Shown: positions 13,801 through 24,679 of the stretch, piece after piece
How the letters are laid out: each line of letters begins with the position of its first letter
Numbering within the stretch: position 1 is the stretch's first letter
Source of the DNA: Mastigias papua
Lineage: Eukaryota; Cnidaria; Scyphozoa; Rhizostomeae; Mastigiidae
DNA length: 64,000 nt
NCBI GenBank assembly: GCA_964019165.1
Contig: OZ025282.1
Coordinates: forward strand, 958,001-1,022,000
Direction: 5' to 3'
Program-made: the position numbers and the translations under genes
The notes under the pieces: generated by a model
Told to the model about the DNA's origin: nothing
The model's database searches: none
Seen by the model: the letters and a program-made list of their open reading frames with translations, nothing else

Positions 13801-15490
13801 ATTCTGCTAAGATGTGGCAGAGATGGTCAAGTGGATAGTGTTATGGAATGCCAAGCATTTAAGGCAATACGAAGGAGCCTGAAGAGCAAAATCACAAATA
13901 GTGCTTCAGAGTTTTCAGTATCTTAGACTCCGTTCACATTGTAGGCACAGTTTCTGTAAGAATATAGTCTATAAGAATATCAAGGCAGAAATTCGCCTAC
14001 ATTTAAGAATACTTCAAGAATAACGCAAGGCTCAGTTTGATCAAGGTTTAGACTTTTTGCTGGTTTGAGACTCTTCTTTAGAATATCCAATCCGGGAGTC
14101 ACTATGCTATCATACAACTCAGCAACTCTCCGGGAGTGTCAGTTACACACTTCTTATGATAAGAATGTAATCTATACGAATGTTAATGCTCAAGTCGCTA
14201 AAATTTAAGAATAATTTAAGAATATTCTTAGGCTCGAAATCAAAATACTTTGAGAATATTGAGGTTTAGCGAAGAATTAGGTATTCTTATAGAAAAAAGA
14301 TATGTACGGGATCAGTTTTTGATCAGCTACAAAGCTGCACCGGAACAGCCTCCTGTTTACACACATGCAAGTGATCCGATACAAGACTTGTTCGGCTAAA
14401 CGATACCTGTACAAATCAAAAGCTGTACTGGTACGGAGTGAACGCAACTGCATGGAACAGAAATGCTTTCTATATGACCATACCTTGTGGTATCAATTTA
14501 CCTGTAAAATTCATGTTACACCAATAGGCGTTCCCTAGAGATCTAATTAAACAAAAGGTGGGAAGAGGCATAAAGGGTTGAGATAAGTGGTTGGAACAAT
14601 CTGAAAAATATGCAGGAAGAGGTGATTGTTGAGGACCTGAAGATAGCTAATTATCTTCAAAGCGTATTTTATTATTAACTATTAGCCATATAGTTAAAGG
14701 ATTTGAGTATCTGCATCAGAAAATTGTCAAATTCCCTATAATCTCTGGCGCGACTTCATTATGAGTGTAAGCTTCTACAGGAGCAAATGCACGGGGGATT
14801 ATCATTCTTCTACGAATAAGATCAGCACCTTAAAAGATCAAATGGGGTTAGGGCCTTTAAGTCACAATCTGGAGATTTCCCTTTACGAAAGTTCACTGAA
14901 AACATAAAGTGAAATAAAAGCTGCAAGGGAAAACGGTCGCAAGGGCTTAGGCGGGTAATTGGCAAAGTTATGACGCCCCGTGGCCAGTTAGTTGTTTCAG
15001 TTGGTAATCTCCTGCTCTATCCGACTTTCTGGCTATTCGCCTGCCGCAACAGCATGTGAGCTATGACACAAAACACGTCGCATGTCTCAGAGCAGTTCTC
15101 GATAGTATTATATCGAACGATTTTCTAGAGAAGGTGCATCGTTCCTAACAGAATATTTCGAATGAGCAATAGTACATTCTGTTAATATTTAGATGTCTCT
15201 GTATCCTTTCTCTTCTGCTTGGTTACTTTTCAAAGAAGGCTGCCTTCGCAATTGCCTTCGCAGTAAGTTGACAGCGCAACAGAGACTTCGTGTCAGCTGG
15301 AAAGGCGCAAGCTATGGATAGACACTATGAAAGAAAGACTGTATTGGTATAGAGTCAAAAAGGGGCTGGATGTACACTTATAGCTTCAGTTGATAGAAAG
15401 TTCCCTTAATATCATAATATATAATATCTGAAAGCACTTGCATCTGCCATGTATACAAATATGTACAGTATGTATATATAAATATACATA

Positions 15491-15547
<57 letters not shown>

Positions 15548-17459
15548 ATATATATATATTTATTTATTTATATACATAAAAGTATATATATTTTATGCAC
15601 TTTTGTAAAAAACCAACGGCACAATCTACTTCGAGCACTTGATAAATGACAATAAAGCCAATTCAACTCAACTCAAATTCAGTAACAGTGTCGGATGACT
15701 CACACATTGTAGAAGCGCATTCTACTGCTAAAATGGATTGTCATATTTTAATAATAGTGTTATATATTCTGCAGATTTTATGCTTTGCACGTCATGAATA
15801 ATGCATACAAAAATCGTTTTAATATGAGATATGTATTGTTTCCTGTTCAATTAAAAACTGTTTATCGTAAAAAAGGCACGTGTTTTGCGCTCAACTCTTC
15901 CAAATTAGTTTAATAAATAATGCCTTAGAAATGTAATTAATTTAATGAGCAGTTTCATAGTTTAGGCATGTCTTACTATAATATACGAAAGAGATTACTG
16001 AGTGATTCACCGGTGCTACTGTAAAACATTATGACCGTGTTTGGGTAAAACACACTCTGTTTGACATGGCGGATAAGATTGTGAAACCAACGATAAGATC
16101 TTGAACAACGCAAAAATGTTGAGCAGAGTTTGAATCAATTGATATTAAGTTACACTAATAAGGCAACTCTTTAAGCATTGGCACCGAAATGAGGACCAAA
16201 AATCGGGTAAACTCGTCTTGATGTTCAGGCAGTGATAGCCAAATGATTCATGCTTCACATGTCTTTGCAATGAATACCAAATAATATACTTGCAATGCAT
16301 TGTGTCACATTTCCACTCTAATATAATCAAGCAGACAAGTTCTGAACAAGAAAATAAGTTAAATGATAAAATTTAATATGATAAAACATTATGGAACTCC
16401 ATTTGGACCTTAAATGGTAGGACACTTGTTTAAACAAGTTGGACTGAGTGAATATGTATCATCTGTTATTTTTATGACATCTTGGTTAATTCATTTTAAA
16501 TGTTGTTTCAAAATTCCAGAAAAATGCAAATAGCTATTATAGATAAGGTGCATGTCGAAATTCCCTACTTATTTACCGGGGAAAAGTTATGGACTGCACA
16601 GTAAAATCACATAATTGTACTTCAGCCTCGCTTTCACAATTTGAGCCTCAATATTTTGAAGGTAAATTTACAGCAAGATTTAGTTTGTCGTCTGGAGTTC
16701 ATTCTGCATTCCATATCAAGTGGTACACTCCAGTCTAACTAGCGTAAGGGAAGTGTGTGCGTGAGTATGTGTGAGTGTTTGTATAAATGTTATGAGAAAA
16801 AACATGAACATCTGTATGAAGTGAATTCTCGGTAAAGTTAACTGTAGTAGTTCTAACAATTCAAATTTGACATTGTTTTATTGGAATATTCAATAGTCTA
16901 TCCGATCTTCCGAAAGATTCGCAAAATATATTTGAAAAAACAGCATCGAAATAACTTTGGCTTCATTTAGTGCCAATGGACTATTGACTGGTGATACAAC
17001 TGGCTTAGTGATATTAGTGACCTGGGGTATTCATACAAAACAAGTCTTGTAACTAGTACCGGTGACAACTCAACGTCAGGTCCATTCATTCCTGCTCCCA
17101 CTGTCACTTTCCTCTATTCGATAAATCTATGCAAGTGACCATAATGCCTTTGGTAGCCCCCTAAGCCAATCCCGTGCAACCTGCGAAGGAGATATGAGAT
17201 ACAGAATACGCCCTATCGTCTGCATGCTGGTGTGGCACTGGTCAAATATGATAAATGTGATATAAAGGCAACAAACTGAGGGCTATATGGATTCGTGGTG
17301 CGAAGTAACAAATATGCCATGAACACCCGCCAGATGAAGGTATAAACTATGAGATACAAACTGAAAAAAGAACCTACCTGGCATTTCAAGATGCAAAATG
17401 ATAATTATTAGAAAACAAAGCCACCTTTTGCAAGTTGACCAGCCATTTTTCATGTCCAT
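4814..17459 (-). CDS. Nicotinic acetylcholine receptor alpha-type subunit, eight exons
   Basis: Ligand-gated cation channel subunit of the Cys-loop family. Exons (minus): 17378-17459, 13567-13706, 12050-12094, 11095-11204, 8558-8790, 8079-8291, 5784-6166 and 4814-5113. All junctions are GT-AG and in phase, giving 501 aa. Residues 1-27 form a signal peptide with a [10 protein letters not shown] core. The Cys-loop is C164-C178 ([15 protein letters not shown]). Loop B is GSWTY with W185. Loop C has Y226, the vicinal pair C228-C229 and Y233, which makes this an alpha-type, agonist-binding subunit. TM1 to TM3 span about 245-330 and TM4 lies near the C-terminus. TM2 has Glu at -1' (E276), Leu at 9' (L286) and Asp at 20', as in cation-selective channels. 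The 45-nt and 110-nt exons match known nAChR gene structure. An in-frame ATG at 17519 would add 20 residues ahead of the signal peptide; 17459 or 17453 is the better start. The exact orthologue group is not resolved. Confidence 0.93.
8993..9005. repeat. Poly-G run in receptor intron
   Basis: Thirteen consecutive G bases. Similar G or C runs recur near 26111, 35072, 43209, 48044 and 51162. Confidence 0.8.
10147..10195. repeat. Short tandem repeat, 17-bp unit
   Basis: The unit ACAGTGATATTTGCAAT occurs about two and a half times just upstream of the palindromic element at 10234, inside the fourth receptor intron. Confidence 0.7.
10210..10328. mobile_element. Foldback/palindromic MITE, copy 1
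   Basis: Positions 10234-10328 form a long imperfect inverted repeat with arms of about 43 bp and a short loop. The left arm starts ACTTCACTATACCACGAACA and the right arm read in reverse starts ACTTCACTATAGCACGAAAA, with few mismatches along the length. The preceding 24 bp (TGAAAAGTCTGTTGGTACTAC and on) are the same as those before the palindrome at 62820, so that stretch is part of the element. It has no coding capacity and sits in a receptor intron. Confidence 0.8.
11015..11092. repeat. 26-bp tandem repeat, three copies, next to a splice donor
   Basis: Three copies of an AAGAGAGTGTGAAAGTATGC-type unit start at 11015, 11041 and 11067. On the minus strand the array begins within the first bases of the intron after receptor exon 4, whose donor GT is at 11094-11093. 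The third copy runs up to the donor. Confidence 0.8.
12225..12360 (+). repeat. tRNA-like SINE fragment
   Basis: An A-box-like TAGTGGTTAGCGCG at 12231-12244 is followed 25 bp later by a degenerate B box GGGTTGCAGCCC at 12269-12280, at the spacing of a tRNA-derived Pol III promoter. The flanking stems do not fold as a clean tRNA, so this looks like an old SINE in a receptor intron. The boundaries are approximate. Confidence 0.45.
13240..13490. repeat. Inverted-repeat-rich DNA element (CTCCGTTTT/AAAACGGAG type)
   Basis: The stretch is built from recurrent blocks such as TTTCAAATNTCTCC and AAAACGGAGACATT. A perfect 14-bp inverted repeat pairs 13374-13387 with 13415-13428 (AATGTCTCCGTTTT and its reverse complement). 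The composition resembles short non-autonomous DNA transposons with repeated subterminal motifs. No target-site duplication was identified. It ends about 80 bp from receptor exon 2. Confidence 0.45.
13950..14310. repeat. AAGAATA-rich repeat family, two tandem-like copies
   Basis: Two related blocks, about 13960-14050 and 14155-14290, share TTTAAGAATA, then AAGAATATTC, then AGGCTC. A third copy of the same core lies at 56235-56310. This is an interspersed non-coding repeat, probably a MITE. The ends are not clear. Confidence 0.5.
14470..15470. other. Receptor intron 1 sequence, nothing recognised
   Basis: Part of the 3.7-kb first intron of the acetylcholine receptor gene. No open frame with protein-like composition and no terminal repeat pair were seen here. 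Confidence 0.4.
15477..15563. repeat. (TA)n microsatellite
   Basis: A TA run interrupted by TTTA units. Just downstream, 15600-15670 ends in GACAATAAAGCCAATTCAAC with short TCAAC repeats, which looks like the 3' tail of a LINE without any remaining coding part. Confidence 0.85.
15700..17280. other. Receptor intron 1 sequence, nothing recognised
   Basis: AT-rich intron sequence between the (TA)n array and receptor exon 1. No exon-like or repeat signal was found. Confidence 0.4.
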
Positions 17460-17519
17460 TTTCGTGTTGACGTTCGCTACAAAGACAGTATCAACCAGTC
17501 TTAGCGTTCTCGCTTCCAT

Positions 17520-18846
17520 GTAAAAATATTCACAAACGGATTATTGTATCTTACATACCCATTTACAGCCTCTCTTCAATATCAAAGGTGACGAAATTCA
17601 TTTTCTTTGTCTGAAGTTCTTAAATTTGTTTAACGTATATGGCATTATCGATTGGGCTATAGAATGACTAATCTTTGCCAAGCCGTATGAGATAAGAGAC
17701 CACGGATAAGAGGTTGAAAGGCAATTCTTCTCCATTGACTATGTACCTCAAATAACTTTACCATAAATAGGACATTGTCTTTCATCCATTTCTATGCAGT
17801 ATGGAAAACGACAGTATTACAAATAATATATGGCCGAATCCACTTTCCACATGTTTGAAGATGCAAGACACAAAGGTGGCATATCGACAAATGGCAAAAC
17901 GCTTAGGAGCTATTGCATCTGAGCCCAGCACGTGATGAAATAATTATATAAAGGTACTGCATTACTTTAAATGCTATTGATACTAGAACAAACAAGCAAC
18001 TAATAAGTCTGCCAAGGCTTTGACACGAAATAATCTCATTTGTAAAAGCTGCATTGTACCAGAGGAATCTCCCACAGTAACCATGCAATGTCTTTTCCAG
18101 AAGAAACACAATGGTGATACCAGATATTCATATTATTTACGTCTCTTTATCAATAAAGTTCTGAAAAAATCCACTGATGCTATAAATGATCACTACGTCT
18201 TTAAATGATCGATTCAAATAAAGAAATAAGACTAATTGAAACTAGAAAATGGACTTTAATGCAATTGACTTTTAAATGCTAATAGTATTTATTCAGATAT
18301 TGCATCCAACCCCCATCTTACTACTTTTTACCAAAATGCTTACGAAAAAATGAGTTTCATAGGCTGATATTAAAGGTCAAAGTAAACAGTGGCACTATGC
18401 AAGTAGTGAATAGCCAGTGTCATCATTGCTATGAAGATAAAATAGAAGACCGGACAACCGGACAACCGGATTCATAAGAGCTCATGCGAGCTAGCGATTG
18501 AAAGCAATCGTCATTGATATAGTACTTTGTTCAACTGATGCAAAACAACAATAATGATATTTCATTTGTCTAGCTATATTGCACCAAAATTGTTCCAAGC
18601 AAAGTGTCTAATATCACAAACCAGCCCCGTACTGTTGCAGCAAGCAATACCAACTGTTCCATTGCCCATCAGAAGAAAATCAAACCATGCTTTTTGACTT
18701 CAATGAGCACAAGGAATGGAAAAGCATTCCAAAATGAAAATGTTGCATTAGAATCCACACAGGCATGACAACTGAGAAGGTATCTTAAGCCGCCGTAAGT
18801 CTAGGCTGGACCTGGATTTGTGCTATCCCAGTTTTAGATTTTCAGG
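17520..18846. other. Upstream region of the receptor gene, nothing recognised
   Basis: The promoter of the acetylcholine receptor gene should lie here. I see no clear TATA box tied to a start site and no coding exon. A small tandem duplication, GGACAACCGGACAACCGG, is at 18453-18470. Confidence 0.4.
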
Positions 18847-18854
18847 GTGTAAAC

Positions 18855-19114
18855 CATAGGTGGGCGATCATATTTTCTAAAGAGCCACCTAAGAAGCAGA
18901 AAATACTTTGAAATGCCAAACCAATAAGGTTGAGCACTATTCTACAAAATATGAACAGCATATTTTCTGCGTGAGAATTAAAATGTAGTTTTTGTCCATG
19001 CAAAACAACTTCATAATATTTTTCAATTTTCAATTTCCAAATAGCTCCTCGCGGGCCACTCAGAGTCAAACAAAGAGCCTTATGTGGCCCGAGGCCGTAT
19101 AATGCCCAGGTTTG
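18855..19114. mobile_element. hAT-like non-autonomous element (MITE), 260 bp
   Basis: The ends are CATAGGTGGGCGATC on the left and, reverse-complemented, CAAACCTGGGCATTA on the right. Both keep the TGGGC core of a widespread hAT family. The flanking 8-mers GTGTAAAC (18847-18854) and GCGTCAAC (19115-19122) match at six of eight positions, as expected for an old 8-bp target-site duplication. The inner sequence GCTCCTCGCGGGCCACTC also fits this family. There is no transposase. Confidence 0.55.
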
Positions 19115-19122
19115 GCGTCAAC

Positions 19123-20218
19123 AAATACAAGTTGGGTTCAACTTGTGTTTGGGAATTGCTGAGTGCTGGCTACGCTTAGTCTGAGCTGAAGGAGCGCTTT
19201 TTTGCAGATTACTCCATAGGAAACCAAACAGGGTGGCAGTCTCGAAGCTGATCTGTGCCCTGGTCGACAGTAATGCGGCAGATCTACCAAGTCGATGTCT
19301 GTATGATTGCATGCGTGGATTGTTCGTTCTTAGCGAATACTTCACTCCACATGATTCTGTAAGAAACACTCAGATTTGTGAAGAGAAAGAAACTCGTTGC
19401 AACTAATTGCTAGACTAGGGAAGACACTAATATGAGCTATTTGAATCAGTTCACTCGCCCAGGTTTTAGATGCTTCTTTAGCTGCTAGTACAGCTCTGAA
19501 CCTAAAGGTAGGAGGCATTTGTCAGATGTCAGAGTCGTGATTATGATCAACATAACTTAGAAGTCAATAAGCAATGGTTTTTACGAATGCTAATGTTCGC
19601 TTAATTCCACGACAGAGTTAAGCTGATACGCAAAAAACACACAACCACATCTAATATTTTCAAGATAATTATGCACAGTTTGCAATGGTTTTTGACAGAT
19701 CTTTTAACTGTGATAATGTTTATAAAGAGCTCAGTTTAAACTGTTTCGGTGTGAATGCATCCCTGATTATTTCTACAAAAATATCATCTTTATCTGCTTG
19801 GTTTGTACATGTACGATATTAACTGTGACAGTTCCTACCTTTTTCTCTTTTCTCGATATAACTTTGCAAACTAATCGTTCCACATAATGATTCAAAACAG
19901 ACGGGTTTCAAATGAGGAACTTCACATTTGCACAAAGAAGCTTAAAGTCTAGTCGATAAATTTACGACTAGTTGAATTTTAATCGAAATTTCCATGCATT
20001 CCACGAGGCAATCCCCAAGACATTGAATTTTGCCAGGTGACTTAACAAAACACAGTTTTATGTATTCCTAAAGTAAAGCAGCGTGCAAAACGTCTCTTTT
20101 AAGAAATACTATTGCCGACTGTGCGTTCAATTTAAACGATGCCCGTTTGTTGGTAATGAAGAGCTCTTAAAAGTATAGCTGAAAATTGTCTGTCTCATGC
20201 AGAACTGAGAGACACCTT
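19123..20218. other. Intergenic stretch, nothing recognised
   Basis: No coding or repeat structure was found between the hAT-like element and the left TTAA of the piggyBac element. Confidence 0.45.
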
Positions 20219-23091
20219 TTAACTCTTTTCTGTCCGGTGATTTTCTCGTTTTTTCACCAGAAATGACTAATTTTTGAAAAATCATGAAAGCAACAATTGA
20301 AATGTTATATAATCTACAAAGATATGATTGGAATTCTTGAGAACTGAAGAATCTTATGGAGTAAGTTTTAGGATCATTTTGGTGGTGGGTGAATAATAGG
20401 AGCACATTGAGCAAGACCCCCCAAAAATTACATACATTGTCCCTTTGCCCCCCAATTAGAAAGGGCACAAGTAATAAAAATTGTGAGCATGTCACAATAG
20501 CCCCTATATGTAGGTGCTTCAGAATTTACCCTCTCTAGCAGTCTTTCTTCACATTAGGGAGACACAGAGTGTATCAAAGTTGGGGGTTTATATGGCCACA
20601 TAATTTTTGTTTCACCTACTACGTACATTTACTTCTAATGCTAAGAGCTCATGAAGCATTCATGCTTCACTAAATTAATACTGTTGTAATACCTGCAGTG
20701 CAAGATATATGAAGCATATATAGAATTGATACAAATATGTTTATTAGCTTGCAAATGATTAACTAATAAACTATAGATAATATGACATAAGAACCAAGAA
20801 CGATGTAAGCTACCTACTTCCTATCAAATAGTTGCTCTACTTTGGGCCCTCGTATGCTGCTGAATGATATATTTGAAAGCAGTTTCTATTCTTTTTTACA
20901 CATAGGTGTACCTCACAGTTACTGCAGAGGATTTCTGACCTTCCTTGTTTGTCACCATAATGTGAACAAACCCTACAACGTCCACGACTCTCAGTGAACA
21001 CTGGAAGATGGGAGGCTTCAGAATTTGATGTTTGTCTTACTGCAAGTGGCACACTCTCCCCACCTTCAATATCTGCAAGTTGTCTTACTAAAGCCTGCCT
21101 AAAAGACAGTTGATCAGTACCTTTCTGTTGCAAATCAGTTCTTTCAGGGAACATATTCTTGTACTCTTTGAACAAAATATATGCATTTACAATAGAAATG
21201 TCAAGAAAGTGAAAAAAGAACACTTTCCAATATTTCTTAACTTTTTTTAGCACATTATAGGAGCCAATGAGTTGGTCTGACTGATCTACCCCTTTCATAT
21301 TTGCATTATACTCTTGGATAGATTTTGGCTGCTGAATTGTCTTCAACTCAAAGCCACCAGTTTTAGCATCTTTTTGCCTTCTTTTACATGTAGATGACTC
21401 AGACCCATTATGTATGGTTGACAACAAGGTGACAAGGGAATTATCTTTCCATTGCTGTATGAGAACATCATTTTCATCTCGCAGCCATCGTTGATCTCCT
21501 CTTTGTGCCTTTTTGGACCATGACTTTCTGTCTTTCAATACCTTTGGAAAGTATTTGCGATTTGCTGCCGTAACACCACAGCCTAGTATCCCTATTTCTT
21601 TCAAATGGCATAAGAGTGGAATTGATGTATAAAAATTATCTGTGTAGACCCTGTACCCTTGTCCAGTCATATCATTCATAAGCCTCACAACAGTATCATA
21701 TCCTATACCCATATGAGATGGCTTTGGCCCACGTTTCCCAAGATAAACATCAAATGAATATGTGTAACCAGTTTTAGAGTCAGCTAGCACAAATAGCTTG
21801 ATTCCCCACTTTGTTGGTTTATCTTTATTATATTGTCTTATCCCTGACCTATGTTTTGATTGCACAATTCTCTCATCAACTGCCACTTCACCGTAGCATT
21901 GGAAAAGGTATTTGCATTTGCTCCTTATATAATCATACATATACCTTACCTGTCTCAATTTGTCTTTCTGGTCCTCTGCATCTGGATCATTGCCACGAAA
22001 GAAGGCCATGAGAGCTCTAAACCTTGTCCTAGAGTGAATTAGCCTTCTAGCCCATGATCCAGAATAAAGAGACTCTGTAGACCAGTACAGATCTTGCCTT
22101 TTCAGGTCAACTATTCCCATGAAAATCAGACAAGCCAAAAATTTCTTGAACTCTATTGGGGTGACCTCTACCCAATCTCCACTTACAGTTTGATATGACT
22201 TGTTAGAACCTATATGAGCATAGGCATACTTGTTGGTAAATGAGCAAATCATTTCTATCAGCTCATTTGTAAAAATAAGCAGAAAGAATGACAGTTCATT
22301 TGCCAACAATGATGCTTTACCTTGCCTGGTCTGTGCACCTATCTGAATGCCAGGAACTCTTTTTGGAGCAAACTTTATCATTGGGGAATACTTATCAGTT
22401 GTGGAGTAACCCTCATTCCATAATTCCCCAAAGTTATCTGACCTCATTCTGAGAGGAGATGATGCTCTTCTAACAGTCTCGTCCTTCCTTCGCTTCCTAG
22501 TTGCTGATGTTTGCTTAGGCCTAGCAGAGATGTCTTCTACTGATGAACTGTTGTCATCTACATCACTAATACTAGAGCTGCTAACATCAGATTCACTGAG
22601 ATACAAATCAAATGAGGAATCTGAACTGTTAGATGCCATAATTCCTTATCCTATTCGCTGGCCTATTGCAAATCAGCTCAATTTTCAGTGTGACGCCCAG
22701 AAAATATCGCAAATATACTATCTTTTTTACGCAAATATCAAAGCTAGTTTCTTAACACGAATGATAAAGCTATCAGCTAGCCACAAACACTAAACACAAT
22801 GCAAGAACAGTACGTAACTGACGAAAAATGAAGAATTAAAACATCAAACTGCAAAACTCTTTCGATCAGCTGATCCCCGATTTCTGAAAAATTCCAAGAC
22901 TTTGCGGTCAAAAATAAAATTGTTCTATACCCTCTTTATAAGCATGCTTAGGCTCAATCGAAACTACAAAGCCTATGGATCATTTTGGTGTAGCCTCATT
23001 GTCAAGTAGAGTGACATTAAACTGCCGCTGACCAGTTTTTTAACTGGTACAAATTTGTACCAGATACGGGGTCTGGACAGCAAAGAGTTAA
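20219..23091 (-). mobile_element. Complete piggyBac transposon with TTAA flanks
   Basis: The element runs from 20223 to 23087 between TTAA tetranucleotides at 20219-20222 and 23088-23091. The left end reads CTCTTTTCTGTCCGG and the right end, reverse-complemented, reads CTCTTTGCTGTCCAG, so 13 of 15 terminal bases match. Next to the right end is a perfect 20-bp palindrome at 23044-23063 and a second inverted repeat, ACCAGTT/AACTGGT. The left end has a GGTGA/TCACC pair. The transposase gene lies on the minus strand in between and is uninterrupted. TTAA target use, terminal repeats and gene content all agree with the piggyBac superfamily. Confidence 0.92.
20837..22639 (-). CDS. piggyBac transposase, intact
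   Basis: A 600-residue intronless frame encoding the DDD transposase that cuts and reinserts the surrounding element at TTAA sites. Residues 1-60 are acidic, Ser-rich and end in a basic KRRKDE patch, as is usual for piggyBac N-termini. The catalytic RNase H-like core (DDE_Tnp_1_7) covers about 100-490. Candidate catalytic aspartates are D255 (AVDERIVQ), D334 (VYTDNFYTS) and D452 (MKGVDQSD). A C-terminal cysteine-rich domain at about 555-588 (RCRVCSHYG, LCSNCEVHLC, NCF) is complete. There is no stop or frameshift, and the length is close to that of active family members. With both terminal repeats present, this copy is young or under selection. A domesticated PGBD-like gene would usually lack the matching ends. 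Confidence 0.95.
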   Translation of the reverse strand: MASNSSDSSFDLYLSESDVSSSSISDVDDNSSSVEDISARPKQTSATRKRRKDETVRRASSPLRMRSDNFGELWNEGYSTTDKYSPMIKFAPKRVPGIQIGAQTRQGKASLLANELSFFLLIFTNELIEMICSFTNKYAYAHIGSNKSYQTVSGDWVEVTPIEFKKFLACLIFMGIVDLKRQDLYWSTESLYSGSWARRLIHSRTRFRALMAFFRGNDPDAEDQKDKLRQVRYMYDYIRSKCKYLFQCYGEVAVDERIVQSKHRSGIRQYNKDKPTKWGIKLFVLADSKTGYTYSFDVYLGKRGPKPSHMGIGYDTVVRLMNDMTGQGYRVYTDNFYTSIPLLCHLKEIGILGCGVTAANRKYFPKVLKDRKSWSKKAQRGDQRWLRDENDVLIQQWKDNSLVTLLSTIHNGSESSTCKRRQKDAKTGGFELKTIQQPKSIQEYNANMKGVDQSDQLIGSYNVLKKVKKYWKVFFFHFLDISIVNAYILFKEYKNMFPERTDLQQKGTDQLSFRQALVRQLADIEGGESVPLAVRQTSNSEASHLPVFTESRGRCRVCSHYGDKQGRSEILCSNCEVHLCVKKNRNCFQIYHSAAYEGPK

Positions 23092-24128
23092 ACTGTGATT
23101 TAGGTTGCATAGAACCTAACAACTATAGCTACTCATTGAATTTCTACTACTTTGAACAATTCAACGGCAGCGCTGAAGGTTCCGTGCGAATGATATTGGA
23201 CGGTTTTTTCTCTCGAAGAACAACGAGCTTAGGAACTGCGCTCAAGTCATACATCACTAAAAGTGTCAAATGAAAGGCAAAAGCGAAATTCATATCGAAT
23301 GAAATAAGATCACAGAGCAAACAGAAAAAGCAATGTGAAACTCACCAATTATTTGCAGCCCAGGAATGTCGTCCAGTTCCGGACAGGTGAATCGAGTAAC
23401 AAGTTGGGTGAAGTCAGAATAGCCTCTCAGATAAATTGGCAGCTGTACACTCGAAGACAACGTTGCAGCTGGCTTTACAACCTAATAGCAACTCACGAAA
23501 AAGTAAAGTTCCTTCGCTCTCCCCACTCTGACACCGAGTTGTTATCTCACTACACAATATTGCTAAACAATTGACATTCGCTTAGGGTCCTACAAAGATG
23601 TCACATCGGGGAACTCTTTGATAAGACGTAGGCGTGCTGTTCACTTGTATTCCAAAGAAAACTTAGCCAACATTCAACACAACGAAAAGATGCAAGACTT
23701 CATACCAGAGCATGGCTTTTATTTAAATTTCATTAAAAGAGCGATTTACTTTCTTAATGATAATTAACTTAGGCATTTTTCCGAGCATTGCCAAAGGAAA
23801 TACTCCTTTAAATCCATTTGACAATACAGCGAAATGACGTGCAGTATTTCGTAGACTGAAACTCATTATTAATATCATTAATTTACTTTAGATCTTAATT
23901 TCATTAAAATCAAGTGAATGATCCAAAGCACAATGCATTTTAGTGAAAAGTTGTATATGGCATCATCTAACATCAACGATAATACAATAAAACGAACCAT
24001 CATTTGACCTCACAAACTTACTAGCAAGAAGGTCTTAGACTTCAATCGCGCAAAGCCAATTGAAGCCTATTGTCGAATATATATTATAGCTGGGGTATGA
24101 GCAATTTATACAAACACAACTGCGTATC
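23092..24128. other. Intergenic stretch, nothing recognised
   Basis: Open frames present here do not resemble proteins and are not bounded by splice sites. Confidence 0.4.
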
Positions 24129-24664
24129 TTGGTCGGTGGTGTGACGAAGGACTTTAAATATTTACACCAACAGGTTGGAACAAGCATCACCGAGCCAAGA
24201 TCGTTGCCTGAACTGTCACAGAAGAAACAAAACGTTACTGAGGGCTTCTGGAAAAGAGGGGGAAGGGTACACATTCCCACATTCAGAATAATCGATGAAG
24301 TCAATGCCCTAGTTATAGAACGAGGCACTGTAAATCCCGAGGTACAATCTAGAGTACTCAGAGAAAGGTGTCAATTACTCAAGTAGTAAAGCTTGGAATT
24401 CAATCCCATCATCCACCAGGGACCTACCAACCCTAAAGCAATTCAAAAATAACCTCAAAGCACATTTAAGGAGCTGAATCCGTACATTACAACACGATTC
24501 CCTGGAAGATCAGCCCCACTTTTATTTTGCTCTTATTGGTTCATTAGTGAATTTAGTTTTCTTTAATTATCTATAAGTTTTATCTACTTTGTACAATAGC
24601 TGAAGGGATCTTTTCGAGTATAAACAATGGTATATAATAATAATAATAAAAATAGTAATAACTC
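24129..24664 (+). mobile_element. LINE 3' end with (ATA)n tail; adjoining unknown frame
   Basis: At about 24374-24478 the plus strand encodes a typical LINE ORF2 terminus (AWNSIPSSTRDLPTLKQFK, then NNLKAHLRS and a stop). A 3' UTR follows and ends in an AATAATAATAATAA tail at about 24641-24664, a standard non-LTR retrotransposon 3' end. Immediately upstream, 24129-24386 holds an 85-residue frame (including GFWKRGGRVH and NPEVQSRVLRERC) in a different reading frame. I do not recognise it; it may be a frameshifted part of the same element or chance. Confidence 0.6.
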
Positions 24665-24679
24665 GCTAGGTCGGCACTC

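Noticed and set aside
20127..20495. Minus-strand 122-codon frame overlapping the left piggyBac end
   Set aside because: It crosses the TTAA boundary of the transposon, so it cannot be an old gene, and it has no recognisable domain.
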